Below, one piece after another: positions 16,701 through 25,739 of a stretch of 64,000 nt of DNA. Position numbers and translations under genes: made by a program. How positions within the stretch are numbered: position 1 is the first letter of the stretch; each line of letters opens with the position of its first letter. The DNA is taken from assembly GCA_964633115.1 (NCBI GenBank), contig CAZWEO010000005.1:1-64000 (forward strand), read 5' to 3'. The DNA comes from B30-G6 sp964633115 (GTDB lineage: Bacteria > Desulfobacterota > Desulfobacteria > Desulfobacterales > B30-G6). The notes beneath the pieces were generated by a model. The model ran no database searches, was not told where the DNA came from, and worked only from the letters and a program-made list of their open reading frames with translations.

Positions 16701-17861
16701 ATCGCCGAGATCCTGGTAGGCCAGAATTGCGCCGCGCCCCTTAAAAAAGATAAAAAGACCTTGATTCCCAAGGACAAGGCTATCGATACCCCGATGCTCC
16801 AAGACATATCTGTGGCCCATTTTGAAGGCATCGTTCTCAGCGACGCCGATACCACCGAGGCGGTCCATGATCTCCTGGAACTTTATCGAATGGAACAGGA
16901 ACGTGTGCGCGATGATTTTGAACATACACTCCTGCGCTACGAACGCGGCGATGAAATGCCGCCAGGGGTCATTAAGATGGTCAAAGTGTATGTGGCCATG
17001 AAACGCAAACTTTCGGTGGGTGATAAAATGGCTGGCCGTCACGGCAATAAAGGCGTGGTGTCCCGAATTCTACCCGTGGAAGATATGCCTTATTTTGAAA
17101 ACGGTGAACCGGTAGATATGGTTCTGAACCCCTTGGGCGTTCCCTCACGTATGAATGTGGGGCAGATCCTGGAGATTCATCTGGGTCGCGCGGCCAAAGG
17201 TTTGGGCGATCAACTCAATCAGCTTATCCGCGACAATGAACTCAAGGAAATCCGCGCAAAAATGAAACGGATTTTCGACGATAAGTCGGTCACGGAGGTA
17301 ATCGATGATATGACTGATGACAGCCTACAGGAATTTGTCCAAGAATACCGCAAGGGTGTCCACATGGCTACACCGGTTTTCGATGGAGCCAAGGAAGATG
17401 AAGTCAAAGCACTTCTATCCGAAGCGGGGCTATCCAAAACCGCACAAACAACCTTGTATGATGGCCATACTGGTGAGCCTTTTAACGAGAGAATTACTGT
17501 GGGCACCATGTACATGCTCAAACTGCATCATCTCGTTGATGATAAAATCCATGCTCGATCCATTGGACCTTATTCATTGGTGACCCAGCAGCCATTGGGT
17601 GGTAAAGCCCAGTTTGGTGGCCAGCGCCTCGGTGAAATGGAGGTCTGGGCCATGGAAGCCTACGGGGCTGCCCATGCCCTGCAGGAGTTCCTGACAGTCA
17701 AGTCTGATGATATGGCCGGCCGGACCCGTATGTACGAAAAGATCGTAAAAGGTCAGAATGTGTTGGAGCCTGGAATACCCGAGTCTTTTAAAGTTCTGAC
17801 AAAAGAACTGCAGAGTCTGGGGTTGGATGTAAACCTCCTGGAAGATGATGCGAACAATTAA
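13758..17861 (+). CDS. rpoB: DNA-directed RNA polymerase beta subunit
   Basis: 1367 residues, full length for a proteobacterial beta subunit. The rifampicin-pocket cluster (GTSQLSQFMDQ, then THKRRLSALGPGG) is at about 514-545 and has the residues usual in sensitive enzymes. The C-terminal part has the conserved GGKAQFGGQRLGEMEVWA. ATGGAGATGCC gives a ribosome-binding site before the ATG. rpoC follows 22 bases downstream. Confidence 0.99.
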   Translation: MSNRTSATKRIRKNFGKIRKIVDIPDLIGMQRESFRRFLQMDVPPDQREEIGLQAVFKSVFPIKDFTGSASLEFVSYRFAEIKHSEEECVQRGMTYELPVRITVRLVVYEIDKESGVSNIRDIKEQEIYFGTIPLMTEKGTFIINGTERVVVSQLHRSSGVFFDHDKGKSHSSGKIIYSSRIIPVRGSWIDMEIDPKDILHIRIDRRRKFPITILFKAFGYSTEDILSYFYNFDRIFIKGKKVYKAFNPDLLKGLRASQSVKDPKSDEVVVKKGRVFTRRAIKQLTDSQLDMIPIDISEIHNRIAAYDLTNSKSDEVLVAGNTVIDEELLEKLTAAGVSEFDVLHIDGVTSSESIHKTLNLDKVDSKEDALIEIYRRLRPGNPATPEVAQDFMDHLFFKSSYYDLSSVGRLKLNLRLGIDTPIQLRTLRKEDIFLTSKTLLTLKDTQGVVDDIDHLGNRRVRAVGELLENQYRIGLVRMERAIKERMSLQEVDALMPHDLVNPKPVSAVVKEFFGTSQLSQFMDQTNPLSETTHKRRLSALGPGGLTRERAGFEVRDVHPSHYGRICPIETPEGPNIGLIVSLSTYARVNDFGFIETPYQVVKDAQVTEDVKFLSAFEEKKHPIAQANAPLSEDRALVNPLVTSRVEGEFMMVNREDIELMDISPNQLVSVSASLIPFLENDDANRALMGSNMQRQAVPLIMNEAPLVGTGIEGVVAKDSGVTIVANRDGVVEDVDASRIVLSHDANGDGFERPVTVYNLSKFVRSNQNTCFNHRPIVQKGHQVKAGDIIADGPATDKGELALGKNVTVAFMPWGGYNFEDSILVSEGLVRDGIYTSVHIEEFEVVARDTKLGKEEITRDIPNVGEEALSNLDESGIFRLGAEVVQGDILVGKITPKGDTQLSPEEKLLRAIFGEKAGDVKDTSLRVPPGVEGIVIDAKVFSRRGTEKDDRTQFIEDSEIAALERDRDDKLAVMRDLMHARIAEILVGQNCAAPLKKDKKTLIPKDKAIDTPMLQDISVAHFEGIVLSDADTTEAVHDLLELYRMEQERVRDDFEHTLLRYERGDEMPPGVIKMVKVYVAMKRKLSVGDKMAGRHGNKGVVSRILPVEDMPYFENGEPVDMVLNPLGVPSRMNVGQILEIHLGRAAKGLGDQLNQLIRDNELKEIRAKMKRIFDDKSVTEVIDDMTDDSLQEFVQEYRKGVHMATPVFDGAKEDEVKALLSEAGLSKTAQTTLYDGHTGEPFNERITVGTMYMLKLHHLVDDKIHARSIGPYSLVTQQPLGGKAQFGGQRLGEMEVWAMEAYGAAHALQEFLTVKSDDMAGRTRMYEKIVKGQNVLEPGIPESFKVLTKELQSLGLDVNLLEDDANN

Positions 17862-17883
17862 AGGCATGCAAAGGTAATAATCT

Positions 17884-20800
17884 ATGGAGACACTATACGA
17901 CTTTTTCGCCAAGCCTAAAGATCCGAAATCTTACAAAGGAGTCCGCATTTCATTGGCCTCCTCAGAACAGATTCGTCAGTGGTCCAGTGGCGAGATCAAA
18001 AAACCGGAGACGATTAACTATCGAACATTCAAGCCGGAACGCGATGGTCTTTTTTGTGCCAAGATATTTGGTCCCACCAAGGATTATGAGTGCAACTGCG
18101 GTAAATATAAACGCATGAAGCACCGTGGCGTTATTTGCGAAAAATGCGGTGTTGAGGTCATTCAATCCAAAGTCCGGCGTGAACGTATGGCTCATATTGC
18201 GCTGGCCACACCGGTTTCGCATATCTGGTTTCTAAAAAGTCTGCCCAGTAAAATAGGGAACTTGTTGGATTTAACCCTTAAGAACATGGAAAAAGTTCTC
18301 TATTTTGACAGCTATATCGTGATTGATCCCAAAGATACGGGTCTGAGCAAATGTCAATTGCTGACGGACGAGAAATACCGTGAGGCCCAAGAGCTATATG
18401 GAGATAAGTTTGAAGCCGGTATCGGGGCCGAAGCCGTTAAACGGCTATTGGAAGAAATCGATCTGGATGCCCTATACGGGCAATTGCGCGAGGAGATCCG
18501 GGCGACCAACTCGGTGGCCAAACGCCAGAAGCTTTCCAAACGGCTTAAAATAGTGGATGCCTTCCGGCGTTCCGGAGTTAATCCAGTCTGGATGATCATG
18601 GATGTGATACCGGTGCTACCACCGGATTTGCGTCCCTTGGTCCCCCTGGAGGGCGGGCGCTTTGCAACCTCGGATCTGAACGATCTGTATCGTCGCGTCA
18701 TCAATCGCAACAATCGTCTCAAGCGATTGGTGGACCTCAAAGCGCCTGATATCATCGTGCGCAATGAGAAACGTATGCTGCAAGAATCGGTGGATGTCCT
18801 TTTTGATAACGGCCGTCACGGACGGGTGATTACGGGTACCAACAAGCGGCCCTTAAAATCTTTGAGCGACACGCTCAAGGGGAAACAAGGACGTTTTAGA
18901 CAGAATCTACTGGGTAAACGCGTGGACTACTCCGGACGAACGGTTATCTCGGTGGGGCCTGAGTTGCGGCTGCATCAATGTGGACTGCCTAAAAAAATGG
19001 CCTTGGAATTATTTAAGCCATTTGTCTATTACCGCTTGGAACAAAAAGGGCTGGTTTCCACGGTAAAAAGTGCCAAGAAAATGGTCGAAAAGGAAATCCC
19101 GGAAGTATGGGATACACTGGATGAGGTCGTCAAGGAATACCCGGTGCTCCTCAACCGCGCCCCCACGCTGCACCGTCTGGGTATTCAGGCCTTTGAACCC
19201 ACACTCATCGAAGGCAAGGCGATTCAATTGCATCCCTTGGTTTGCACCGCTTTCAATGCCGATTTTGACGGTGACCAAATGGCCGTGCATGTGCCCCTTT
19301 CGGTCGAGTCCCAGATCGAGGCGCGGGCGCTGATGCTGTCCAGTAACAATATCCTATCACCGGCCAATGGCAGCCCCATCATCGTGCCCAGTCAGGATAT
19401 CGTTCTGGGGATATACTACATGACACGTTCCATCGACGGCGCCAAGGGCGAAGGCAAGTTGTTCGCCAATCCCGAAGAGGTTCGTTCGGCCTATGATGCC
19501 CGTTCGGTGGGGCTGCATGCCCGCATCACTGTTCGGATTGCAGGTGAGCGTGTGGATACGACGGTGGGCCGGATCTTGCTTTGGGAGATCATGCCGCGGG
19601 AATACATTATGCGTTTACGCCATATTATGGTGTCGGGTGAGGATATGGCGCGCGAGATCGTGGAAAAAATCAACTCAGGCGATAGCTTCATCAGCCTGGT
19701 GGGAACGCATTCCGAAAGCGACGATAAACGCTATGAAGGTGATATTGGGTTAGTCAACCATAGCGATTTGAATGAATATTTTAAAATTGATAGCGCCGAT
19801 GCCGCCACTATTTTCACGCTTAAGCCGGGTGAAACCAGTAACATCATCATGTCCAATGATCTATCTTTTCACCTGTTTGAAGCCATTGAAAAGCGACCGG
19901 AAATTCCATTTCAGGTGGTCAATAGGGTCATGGACAAAGGTGAACTTCGCAAACTGGTGGATTATGCCTATCGGAACCTGGGGCCTAAAGCAACCGTCAT
20001 CCTGGCTGATCGTTTAAAGAATATCGGCTATAAATACTCCACCAAGGGCGGGTTGTCGATTTCCATCGATGCCATGATTATTCCGGAAGCAAAATGGGAT
20101 ATTCTTCAGGCGGCTGAGAAACGGGTTGCCGAGATCGGTCGGCAATATACCGAGGGTTTGATTACCCAAGGTGAGAAATATAACAAGGTCGTGGATATCT
20201 GGGCCAAAGCGACCGATGATGTAGCCAATGAAATGATGGATTCCATGAAAACTACCCCAACCCGGGATGAAGCCGAGAGCAGTGCGTCGGATGAGGATGG
20301 TCAACCGGGATCCATGGATAGCCTCAATCCTATCTTTATGATGGCCGATTCTGGGGCGCGGGGCAGCAAAGATCAGATGCGCCAATTGGCTGGGATGCGT
20401 GGACTTATGGCCAAGCCCTCCGGTGAGATTATTGAAACGCCGATTACAGCCAACTTTCGCGAAGGTTTGTCGGTGTTGCAATATTTTATATCGACACATG
20501 GTGCCCGCAAGGGTCTGGCTGATACAGCCTTGAAGACCGCCAACTCGGGCTACCTGACGCGCCGACTGGCCGATGTGGCCCAGGATTGCATTATAACCGA
20601 ACACGACTGTGGCACCATGCTGGGCGTGGAGGTCGAACCGCTGATGGAAGGCGGGGAGGTGATCCAACGTCTATCCGAACGTGTATTAGGACGTACAGCC
20701 CTGGAAGATATCCTGGATCCATTCACCGATAAAGTCCTGGTGAAGACCGGCGAGGAAATCGATGAAGCCGCCGTGGATTTAATTGAAAATGCCGGTATAA

Positions 20801-22287
20801 CCCGGGCCAAAATCCGGTCCGTGTTAACATGTAAATGTGGGCATGGGGTCTGCGCCAGTTGCTACGGCCGCGATCTGGCTTACGGCAAGAAGGTGGAAAT
20901 CGGACAAGCCATTGGTATATTGGCAGCCCAATCCATCGGCGAGCCCGGAACCCAGCTGACCATGCGGACCTTTCACATTGGCGGAACCGCCAGCCGGCGG
21001 GTGGAACAGGCTGACATCCGCGCCAGAGTGGAAGGCGCCATAAAATTCATCGACCTGGATGTGGTTAAAAATGCCGAAGGCAAAACCGTGGTTATGAACC
21101 GACGCGGCGGCGAATTTGCGATTGTGAGTGATGCCGGACGAGAGCGTGAGCGGTTTCCGGTCATTTATGGCGCCCATCTGGAAGTCAAAGATGGCGATGA
21201 TGTAAAACCTGGTGACCTCCTTGCTGTTTGGGACCCGTTTACCACGCCGATTATATCGGAAGTGGGGGGTACCGTAAAGTTTGGTGATTTGGCTCTGGGT
21301 AAAACCATGCAGGAAAAAGTGGATGCGGTTACGGGCAAATCGAGTCGCACAGTTATCGAGTCTAAAACCGCCGAAGAAAGACCACGGATTTCCATCAAGG
21401 ACAAGGATGGTAAAACCGCGGCGCTGCCCACAAAATCAGGTGATGCCAGGTATATTCTGCCTGTGGATGCTATCCTGCTGGTGGAAGAGGGCGACGCTAT
21501 CCAGGCCGGTGACATTCTGGCCAAGCTACCCCGGGCCACAACCAAGACCAAGGACATCACCGGTGGTCTGCCCCGTGTGGCTGAGCTCTTTGAGGTTAGA
21601 AAGCCCAAGGAGATATCCGTCCTCAGCGAAATCGACGGTTACGTAAGTATTGCCAAAGGAACCAAAAAAGGTAAACAACGGATTACAATTTCGCCGGTGG
21701 ATGTTGGCGATACAAAGGACTACCTGATACCCCGCGGCAAGCACATCAATGTATACGAAGGTGACTACGTGCGGGCCGGGGAGCCGCTGATCGGCGGATC
21801 AGCCGTACCCCAGGATATTCTCAACATCAAAGGTGAAGTGCCCTTAGCCCGCTACCTGGTGGATGAGGTACAAGAGGTCTACCGTTTGCAGGGCGTTCGC
21901 ATCAATGACAAGCATATCGAGGTCATCGTCAGGCAGATGATGCGGCGGGTAAAGGTGCGTGAGATCGGCGACACCGACTTCATCATCGAAGAACAGGTGG
22001 ACAAAACCATCTTCGAAACAGCCAATCGTGCTATAATTGAAAAAGGTGGTAAACCAGCTGTGGCCGAGCCATTGATCCTGGGCATCACCAAGGCTTCATT
22101 GAGCACTGAAAGCTTTATTTCTGCGGCATCTTTTCAGGAGACCACCAAGGTGCTAACCGAGGCCAGTATCGCTGGGGCAGTGGACCGACTAAGGGGGCTT
22201 AAAGAAAACGTTATTATGGGCCGGATTATTCCAGCCGGTACCGGCATAAAGGACCATCGCCACGTGGAAATCGAGCGGGCCGAATAG
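17884..22287 (+). CDS. rpoC: DNA-directed RNA polymerase beta' subunit
   Basis: 1467 residues. The active-site NADFDGDQMAVH motif with three Mg-binding aspartates is at about 458-469. An N-terminal zinc ribbon (CNCGKYKRMKHRGVICEKC) is at about 70-88 and the second zinc site (CKCG...CASC) is near 981-995. The trigger loop region (GEPGTQLTMRTFHIGG) is intact. Stop at 22287 is followed by 166 bases before rpsL, with a T-rich tract but no clean terminator hairpin. Confidence 0.99.
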   Translation: METLYDFFAKPKDPKSYKGVRISLASSEQIRQWSSGEIKKPETINYRTFKPERDGLFCAKIFGPTKDYECNCGKYKRMKHRGVICEKCGVEVIQSKVRRERMAHIALATPVSHIWFLKSLPSKIGNLLDLTLKNMEKVLYFDSYIVIDPKDTGLSKCQLLTDEKYREAQELYGDKFEAGIGAEAVKRLLEEIDLDALYGQLREEIRATNSVAKRQKLSKRLKIVDAFRRSGVNPVWMIMDVIPVLPPDLRPLVPLEGGRFATSDLNDLYRRVINRNNRLKRLVDLKAPDIIVRNEKRMLQESVDVLFDNGRHGRVITGTNKRPLKSLSDTLKGKQGRFRQNLLGKRVDYSGRTVISVGPELRLHQCGLPKKMALELFKPFVYYRLEQKGLVSTVKSAKKMVEKEIPEVWDTLDEVVKEYPVLLNRAPTLHRLGIQAFEPTLIEGKAIQLHPLVCTAFNADFDGDQMAVHVPLSVESQIEARALMLSSNNILSPANGSPIIVPSQDIVLGIYYMTRSIDGAKGEGKLFANPEEVRSAYDARSVGLHARITVRIAGERVDTTVGRILLWEIMPREYIMRLRHIMVSGEDMAREIVEKINSGDSFISLVGTHSESDDKRYEGDIGLVNHSDLNEYFKIDSADAATIFTLKPGETSNIIMSNDLSFHLFEAIEKRPEIPFQVVNRVMDKGELRKLVDYAYRNLGPKATVILADRLKNIGYKYSTKGGLSISIDAMIIPEAKWDILQAAEKRVAEIGRQYTEGLITQGEKYNKVVDIWAKATDDVANEMMDSMKTTPTRDEAESSASDEDGQPGSMDSLNPIFMMADSGARGSKDQMRQLAGMRGLMAKPSGEIIETPITANFREGLSVLQYFISTHGARKGLADTALKTANSGYLTRRLADVAQDCIITEHDCGTMLGVEVEPLMEGGEVIQRLSERVLGRTALEDILDPFTDKVLVKTGEEIDEAAVDLIENAGITRAKIRSVLTCKCGHGVCASCYGRDLAYGKKVEIGQAIGILAAQSIGEPGTQLTMRTFHIGGTASRRVEQADIRARVEGAIKFIDLDVVKNAEGKTVVMNRRGGEFAIVSDAGRERERFPVIYGAHLEVKDGDDVKPGDLLAVWDPFTTPIISEVGGTVKFGDLALGKTMQEKVDAVTGKSSRTVIESKTAEERPRISIKDKDGKTAALPTKSGDARYILPVDAILLVEEGDAIQAGDILAKLPRATTKTKDITGGLPRVAELFEVRKPKEISVLSEIDGYVSIAKGTKKGKQRITISPVDVGDTKDYLIPRGKHINVYEGDYVRAGEPLIGGSAVPQDILNIKGEVPLARYLVDEVQEVYRLQGVRINDKHIEVIVRQMMRRVKVREIGDTDFIIEEQVDKTIFETANRAIIEKGGKPAVAEPLILGITKASLSTESFISAASFQETTKVLTEASIAGAVDRLRGLKENVIMGRIIPAGTGIKDHRHVEIERAE

Positions 22288-22356
22288 CCGATCGATCGAT
22301 GGGCCTTAGGCCTTATTGGCAGCGGTTTTTTTTCAAGAAAAAGATGGATAAAATGC

Positions 22357-22385
22357 TTGACAGTGGCAAGTTAAATGTATACATA
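22357..22385 (+). promoter_or_regulatory. Putative promoter for rpsL-rpsG-tuf and downstream
   Basis: TTGACA at 22357-22362 is a perfect -35 box. A 17-base spacer leads to TACATA at 22380-22385, a weak -10 match. It lies 69 bases before rpsL, so a str-operon promoter is plausible. Confidence 0.5.
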
Positions 22386-22453
22386 TTCGCTTTTGTGCGA
22401 TGCCGCATGTTATTTCGATGTAACTACCGAATTAAACACTAAATGAGGAACGT

Positions 22454-22825
22454 ATGCCAACGATTAATCAGTTAGTCCGCAAGGGCCGCAAACGCGTCAT
22501 TAAGAAAACCAATACACCGGCCCTCAAAAAAGCGCCCCAGAAAAGGGGTGTGTGTACCCGCGTGTACACCTCGACACCCAAGAAGCCGAATTCGGCTTTA
22601 CGGAAAGTTGCTCGGGTGCGCTTAACTACAGGAATGGAGGTAACTGCCTACATTCCCGGTATCGGCCATAATTTACAGGAGCACTCGGTGGTCCTGGTTC
22701 GGGGTGGCCGGGTCAAAGACCTGCCGGGTGTGCGTTACCATATCGTGCGGGGTACACTGGATACATTGGGCGTTTCCGACAGACGGCAGGGCCGGTCTAA
22801 ATATGGTGCCAAAAAGCCAAAATAG
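22454..22825 (+). CDS. rpsL: 30S ribosomal protein uS12
   Basis: 123 residues with the decoding-centre motifs TPKKPNSALRKVARVRL and PGVRYHIVRG. The lysines that matter for streptomycin response (in TPKKPNSA and VKDLPGVRYH) are wild type. GAGGAACGT precedes the ATG. Confidence 0.98.
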   Translation: MPTINQLVRKGRKRVIKKTNTPALKKAPQKRGVCTRVYTSTPKKPNSALRKVARVRLTTGMEVTAYIPGIGHNLQEHSVVLVRGGRVKDLPGVRYHIVRGTLDTLGVSDRRQGRSKYGAKKPK

Positions 22826-22868
22826 CTTACCACAGCGGTTTATATTGGGAATTTAAAGGAACTAGAGG

Positions 22869-23339
22869 ATGCCGAGAAGAAGAGAAGTACCGGAAAGGGT
22901 TATCATTCCAGATGCCATGTACAACAGCCAACTGGTATCGAAATTTATTGCCTGCATCATGCGGGACGGCAAAAAAAGCGTGGCCGAATCGATTTTGTAT
23001 GGTGCCTTTGGCATCATTGAAGAAAAGACCGGTAAACCGCCGCTGCAATTTTTCGAACAGGCCGTGGACAATACCCGGCCGATGATCGAGGTTAAATCAC
23101 GGCGCGTAGGTGGCTCGACCTACCAGGTGCCAACGGAAGTCAGGCCCTCGCGCCGGACGGCTTTGGCGCTTCGCTGGCTCATCAATTTTTCACGCAGCCG
23201 ATCGGAAAAAGGGATGGCCCAAAAGCTGGCCGGTGAATTGCTGGATGCCGCCAACAACCGGGGATCATCGGTCAAGAAAAAAGAAGATACGCATAAAATG
23301 GCCGAAGCCAATAAGGCCTTTGCACATTATCGGTGGTAG
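22869..23339 (+). CDS. rpsG: 30S ribosomal protein uS7
   Basis: 156 residues, normal length, starting MPRRREVPER. It nucleates folding of the 16S rRNA 3' domain and in E. coli represses the str operon. It is followed directly by tuf copy 2 after 83 bases; the fusA gene that usually stands between them is absent. Confidence 0.98.
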   Translation: MPRRREVPERVIIPDAMYNSQLVSKFIACIMRDGKKSVAESILYGAFGIIEEKTGKPPLQFFEQAVDNTRPMIEVKSRRVGGSTYQVPTEVRPSRRTALALRWLINFSRSRSEKGMAQKLAGELLDAANNRGSSVKKKEDTHKMAEANKAFAHYRW

Positions 23340-23422
23340 CAATTATCGCCTAATTAGAAGACTTAAGCCTCACGGATCTGGTGCATTAAACCGATCATTA
23401 ATTTAAAGGGGAGGGTGAGAAG

Positions 23423-24616
23423 ATGGCCAAGGAAAAGTTTGAGCGAACGAAGCCGCATGTAAATGTAGGAACAATCGGTCACATCGATCATGGTAAGACG
23501 ACCCTGACAGCGGCGATAACCAAACATGCCGGTTTACGCGGTATGGCGGAGTTCGTGCCGTTTGATCAGATCGACAAGGCTCCCGAGGAGAAAGAGCGGG
23601 GGATCACGATTGCGACCGCGCATGTTGAATATGAGACCGATAACCGTCATTACGCGCACGTGGACTGTCCCGGTCATGCGGACTATATCAAGAACATGAT
23701 TACGGGAGCGGCGCAGATGGATGGAGCCATATTGGTGGTTGGCGCAGACGATGGTCCCATGCCCCAGACCCGTGAACATATCCTTTTGGCCCGCCAGGTA
23801 GGTGTACCGCGTATTGTTGTGTTTTTGAACAAATGCGACATGGTGGACGACGAGGAACTGGTGGAGTTGGTAGAGCTGGAACTGCGTGAGCTGTTGGATA
23901 AGTACGAATTTCCGGGCGACGATACACCGATCATTCGGGGCAGTGCTTTAAAGGCCTTGGAGAGTGACGATTCTGAGAGCGACGAAGCCAAATGTATTTT
24001 TGAGCTTTTGGAAGCCACCGACAGCTATATTCCGGAGCCGGAACGTGAGATCGACAAGCCGTTCTTGATGCCCATCGAAGATGTGTTCAGCATCTCTGGT
24101 CGTGGCACCGTGGTAACCGGTCGTGTTGAGCGCGGTATCGTCAAGGTTGGTAATGAAGTCGAAATCGTAGGGATCCGCGAAACCCAAAAGACGGTCTGCA
24201 CGGGTGTTGAGATGTTCCGCAAACTATTGGACGAAGGGCGCGCCGGAGACAACATCGGCGTTCTTTTGCGTGGCACCAAACGTGACGAGGTGGAACGTGG
24301 TCAGGTTGTAGCGATTCCGGGTACGATTAACCCGCATACCAAGTTCAATGCCGAAGTCTATATCTTGAGCAAGGAAGAAGGTGGCCGTCATACACCCTTT
24401 TTCAATGGCTACCGTCCGCAGTTTTATTTTCGGACAACCGACGTAACCGGCGTATTGGATCTGCCCGAAGGTGTAGAGATGGTGATGCCGGGTGACAACG
24501 TAACCATATCGGCCGAGTTGATTACACCCATTGCCATGGAAAAAGAGTTGCGGTTTGCTATTCGTGAGGGTGGCCGAACCGTTGGGGCCGGTGTGGTCAG
24601 CGAGATAATCGAGTAA
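23423..24616 (+). CDS. tuf: Elongation factor Tu, copy 2
   Basis: 397 residues, identical in protein sequence to copy 1. The DNA identity includes the 14 bases before the start (GGGAGGGTGAGAAG at 23409-23422) and stops in the stop codon. Two differences from copy 1 are visible near the 3' end, T at 24548 and T at 24583 (C and A in copy 1), both synonymous. This points to gene conversion. It stands between rpsG and rpsJ and so links the str and S10 operons. Confidence 0.99.
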   Translation: MAKEKFERTKPHVNVGTIGHIDHGKTTLTAAITKHAGLRGMAEFVPFDQIDKAPEEKERGITIATAHVEYETDNRHYAHVDCPGHADYIKNMITGAAQMDGAILVVGADDGPMPQTREHILLARQVGVPRIVVFLNKCDMVDDEELVELVELELRELLDKYEFPGDDTPIIRGSALKALESDDSESDEAKCIFELLEATDSYIPEPEREIDKPFLMPIEDVFSISGRGTVVTGRVERGIVKVGNEVEIVGIRETQKTVCTGVEMFRKLLDEGRAGDNIGVLLRGTKRDEVERGQVVAIPGTINPHTKFNAEVYILSKEEGGRHTPFFNGYRPQFYFRTTDVTGVLDLPEGVEMVMPGDNVTISAELITPIAMEKELRFAIREGGRTVGAGVVSEIIE

Positions 24617-24632
24617 AGAGAGAGACAAAAAC

Positions 24633-24944
24633 ATGATAATGAACTCAAAAATAAGAATTAGGCTCAAGGCGTACGACCACAAGCTGCTGGATCAATCTGC
24701 CGCAGATATTCTGGATACGGCCAGAAAAACCGGCGCCAAGGTTGTTGGGCCCATTCCGTTACCCACAGCAATCAACAAATATTGTGTTTTGCGCTCTCCG
24801 CATGTCGATAAAAAATCGCGTGAACAATTTGAAATGAGAACACACAAGCGTCTGTTGGATATACTGGAGCCAACTCAGCAAACAGTGGACGCTTTAATGA
24901 AACTGGATCTCTCCCCAGGTGTTGATGTTGAGATAAAGCTATAG
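24633..24944 (+). CDS. rpsJ: 30S ribosomal protein uS10
   Basis: 103 residues (or 101 from the second ATG at 24639), with the core SKIRIRLKAYDHKLLDQSA and the loop SPHVDKKSREQFEMRTHKR. It is also NusE, a transcription antitermination partner of NusB. The ribosome-binding site is a weak AGAGAGAG. Only 16 bases separate it from tuf, so both are probably on one transcript. Confidence 0.97.
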   Translation: MIMNSKIRIRLKAYDHKLLDQSAADILDTARKTGAKVVGPIPLPTAINKYCVLRSPHVDKKSREQFEMRTHKRLLDILEPTQQTVDALMKLDLSPGVDVEIKL

Positions 24945-24974
24945 CGTAGCCAGATAAATAAGAACGTATCTATT

Positions 24975-25011
24975 TAAACGGTTATTTCTGTGTGGACGAA
25001 ATAACCGTTTA
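24975..25011 (+). other. 14-base perfect hairpin between rpsJ and rplC
   Basis: TAAACGGTTATTTC (24975-24988) pairs exactly with GAAATAACCGTTTA (24998-25011), loop of nine. No T-tract follows. In most bacteria rpsJ and rplC are closely spaced; here 147 bases separate them. A regulatory or processing structure is likely; the specific role is unknown. Confidence 0.7.
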
Positions 25012-25091
25012 ATGTCCTCGATCAACGACTCGGTTGAATGAGATGCTTAAAACGGGTCAAGCGAACCGGGCGATAGGGATGGTAGTGAATC

Positions 25092-25724
25092 ATGAGTAAA
25101 GGTTTAATCGGAAAAAAATTGGGTATGACCAGTCAGTTTTCTTCGGAAGGCGGAGCCGTTCCCGTAACGGTTATCGAAGCCGGACCCTGTGTGGTTACTC
25201 AGGTCAAGACAGTGGAGACCGATGGGTACAATGCCTTGCAACTCGGTTTTGGCCAAAGCAAGAAAAATCGCACCAATAAACCCTTACAGGGTCATTTAAC
25301 CAAAAGCGGGCAGGAAACCGTTGGAACGCTTAAAGAGATGGCCGTTGAGAATCCAGAGGAATTCAGTCTGGGCCAAGAGATAACGGTGGATATGTTTAAG
25401 GTCGGTGAGCGGGTTGAGGTCATCGGCAGGTCCAAGGGACGCGGATTTTCGGGTGTTATGAAACGACATGGTTTCAGCGGGGGCAAAAAGACCCATGGCA
25501 GCCATAGTCACCGGATTCCTGGCTCCATCGGATGTAGTGCTTGGCCGGCCAAGGTGATTCGTGGCAAAAAAATGCCTGGACATTATGGCAACGCCAACCA
25601 AACTGTCCGTAATCTCGAAATATTCGATATCCGCTCCAAAGAAAACCTGATTCTTTTGAAAGGGGCGGTGCCTGGGCACAAATCAGGAATTGTCACCATT
25701 AGAAAAGCTAAATTTGCAAAATAA
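25092..25724 (+). CDS. rplC: 50S ribosomal protein uL3
   Basis: 210 residues, starting KGLIGKKLGMT, with the conserved central FSGVMKRHGFSGGKKTHGS loop that reaches towards the peptidyl transferase centre. It is one of the earliest assembly proteins of the large subunit. Confidence 0.98.
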   Translation: MSKGLIGKKLGMTSQFSSEGGAVPVTVIEAGPCVVTQVKTVETDGYNALQLGFGQSKKNRTNKPLQGHLTKSGQETVGTLKEMAVENPEEFSLGQEITVDMFKVGERVEVIGRSKGRGFSGVMKRHGFSGGKKTHGSHSHRIPGSIGCSAWPAKVIRGKKMPGHYGNANQTVRNLEIFDIRSKENLILLKGAVPGHKSGIVTIRKAKFAK

Positions 25725-25739
25725 TAACTGAGGGAACAT

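Noticed and set aside
20014..20667. Minus-strand 217-codon frame within rpoC
   Set aside because: Antisense shadow of a conserved gene; composition rich in His/Gln as expected from reverse frames.
22288..22340. Intrinsic terminator after rpoC
   Set aside because: A T-tract (about 22326-22333) and GGCC words are present but I could not build a stem directly before the T-tract.
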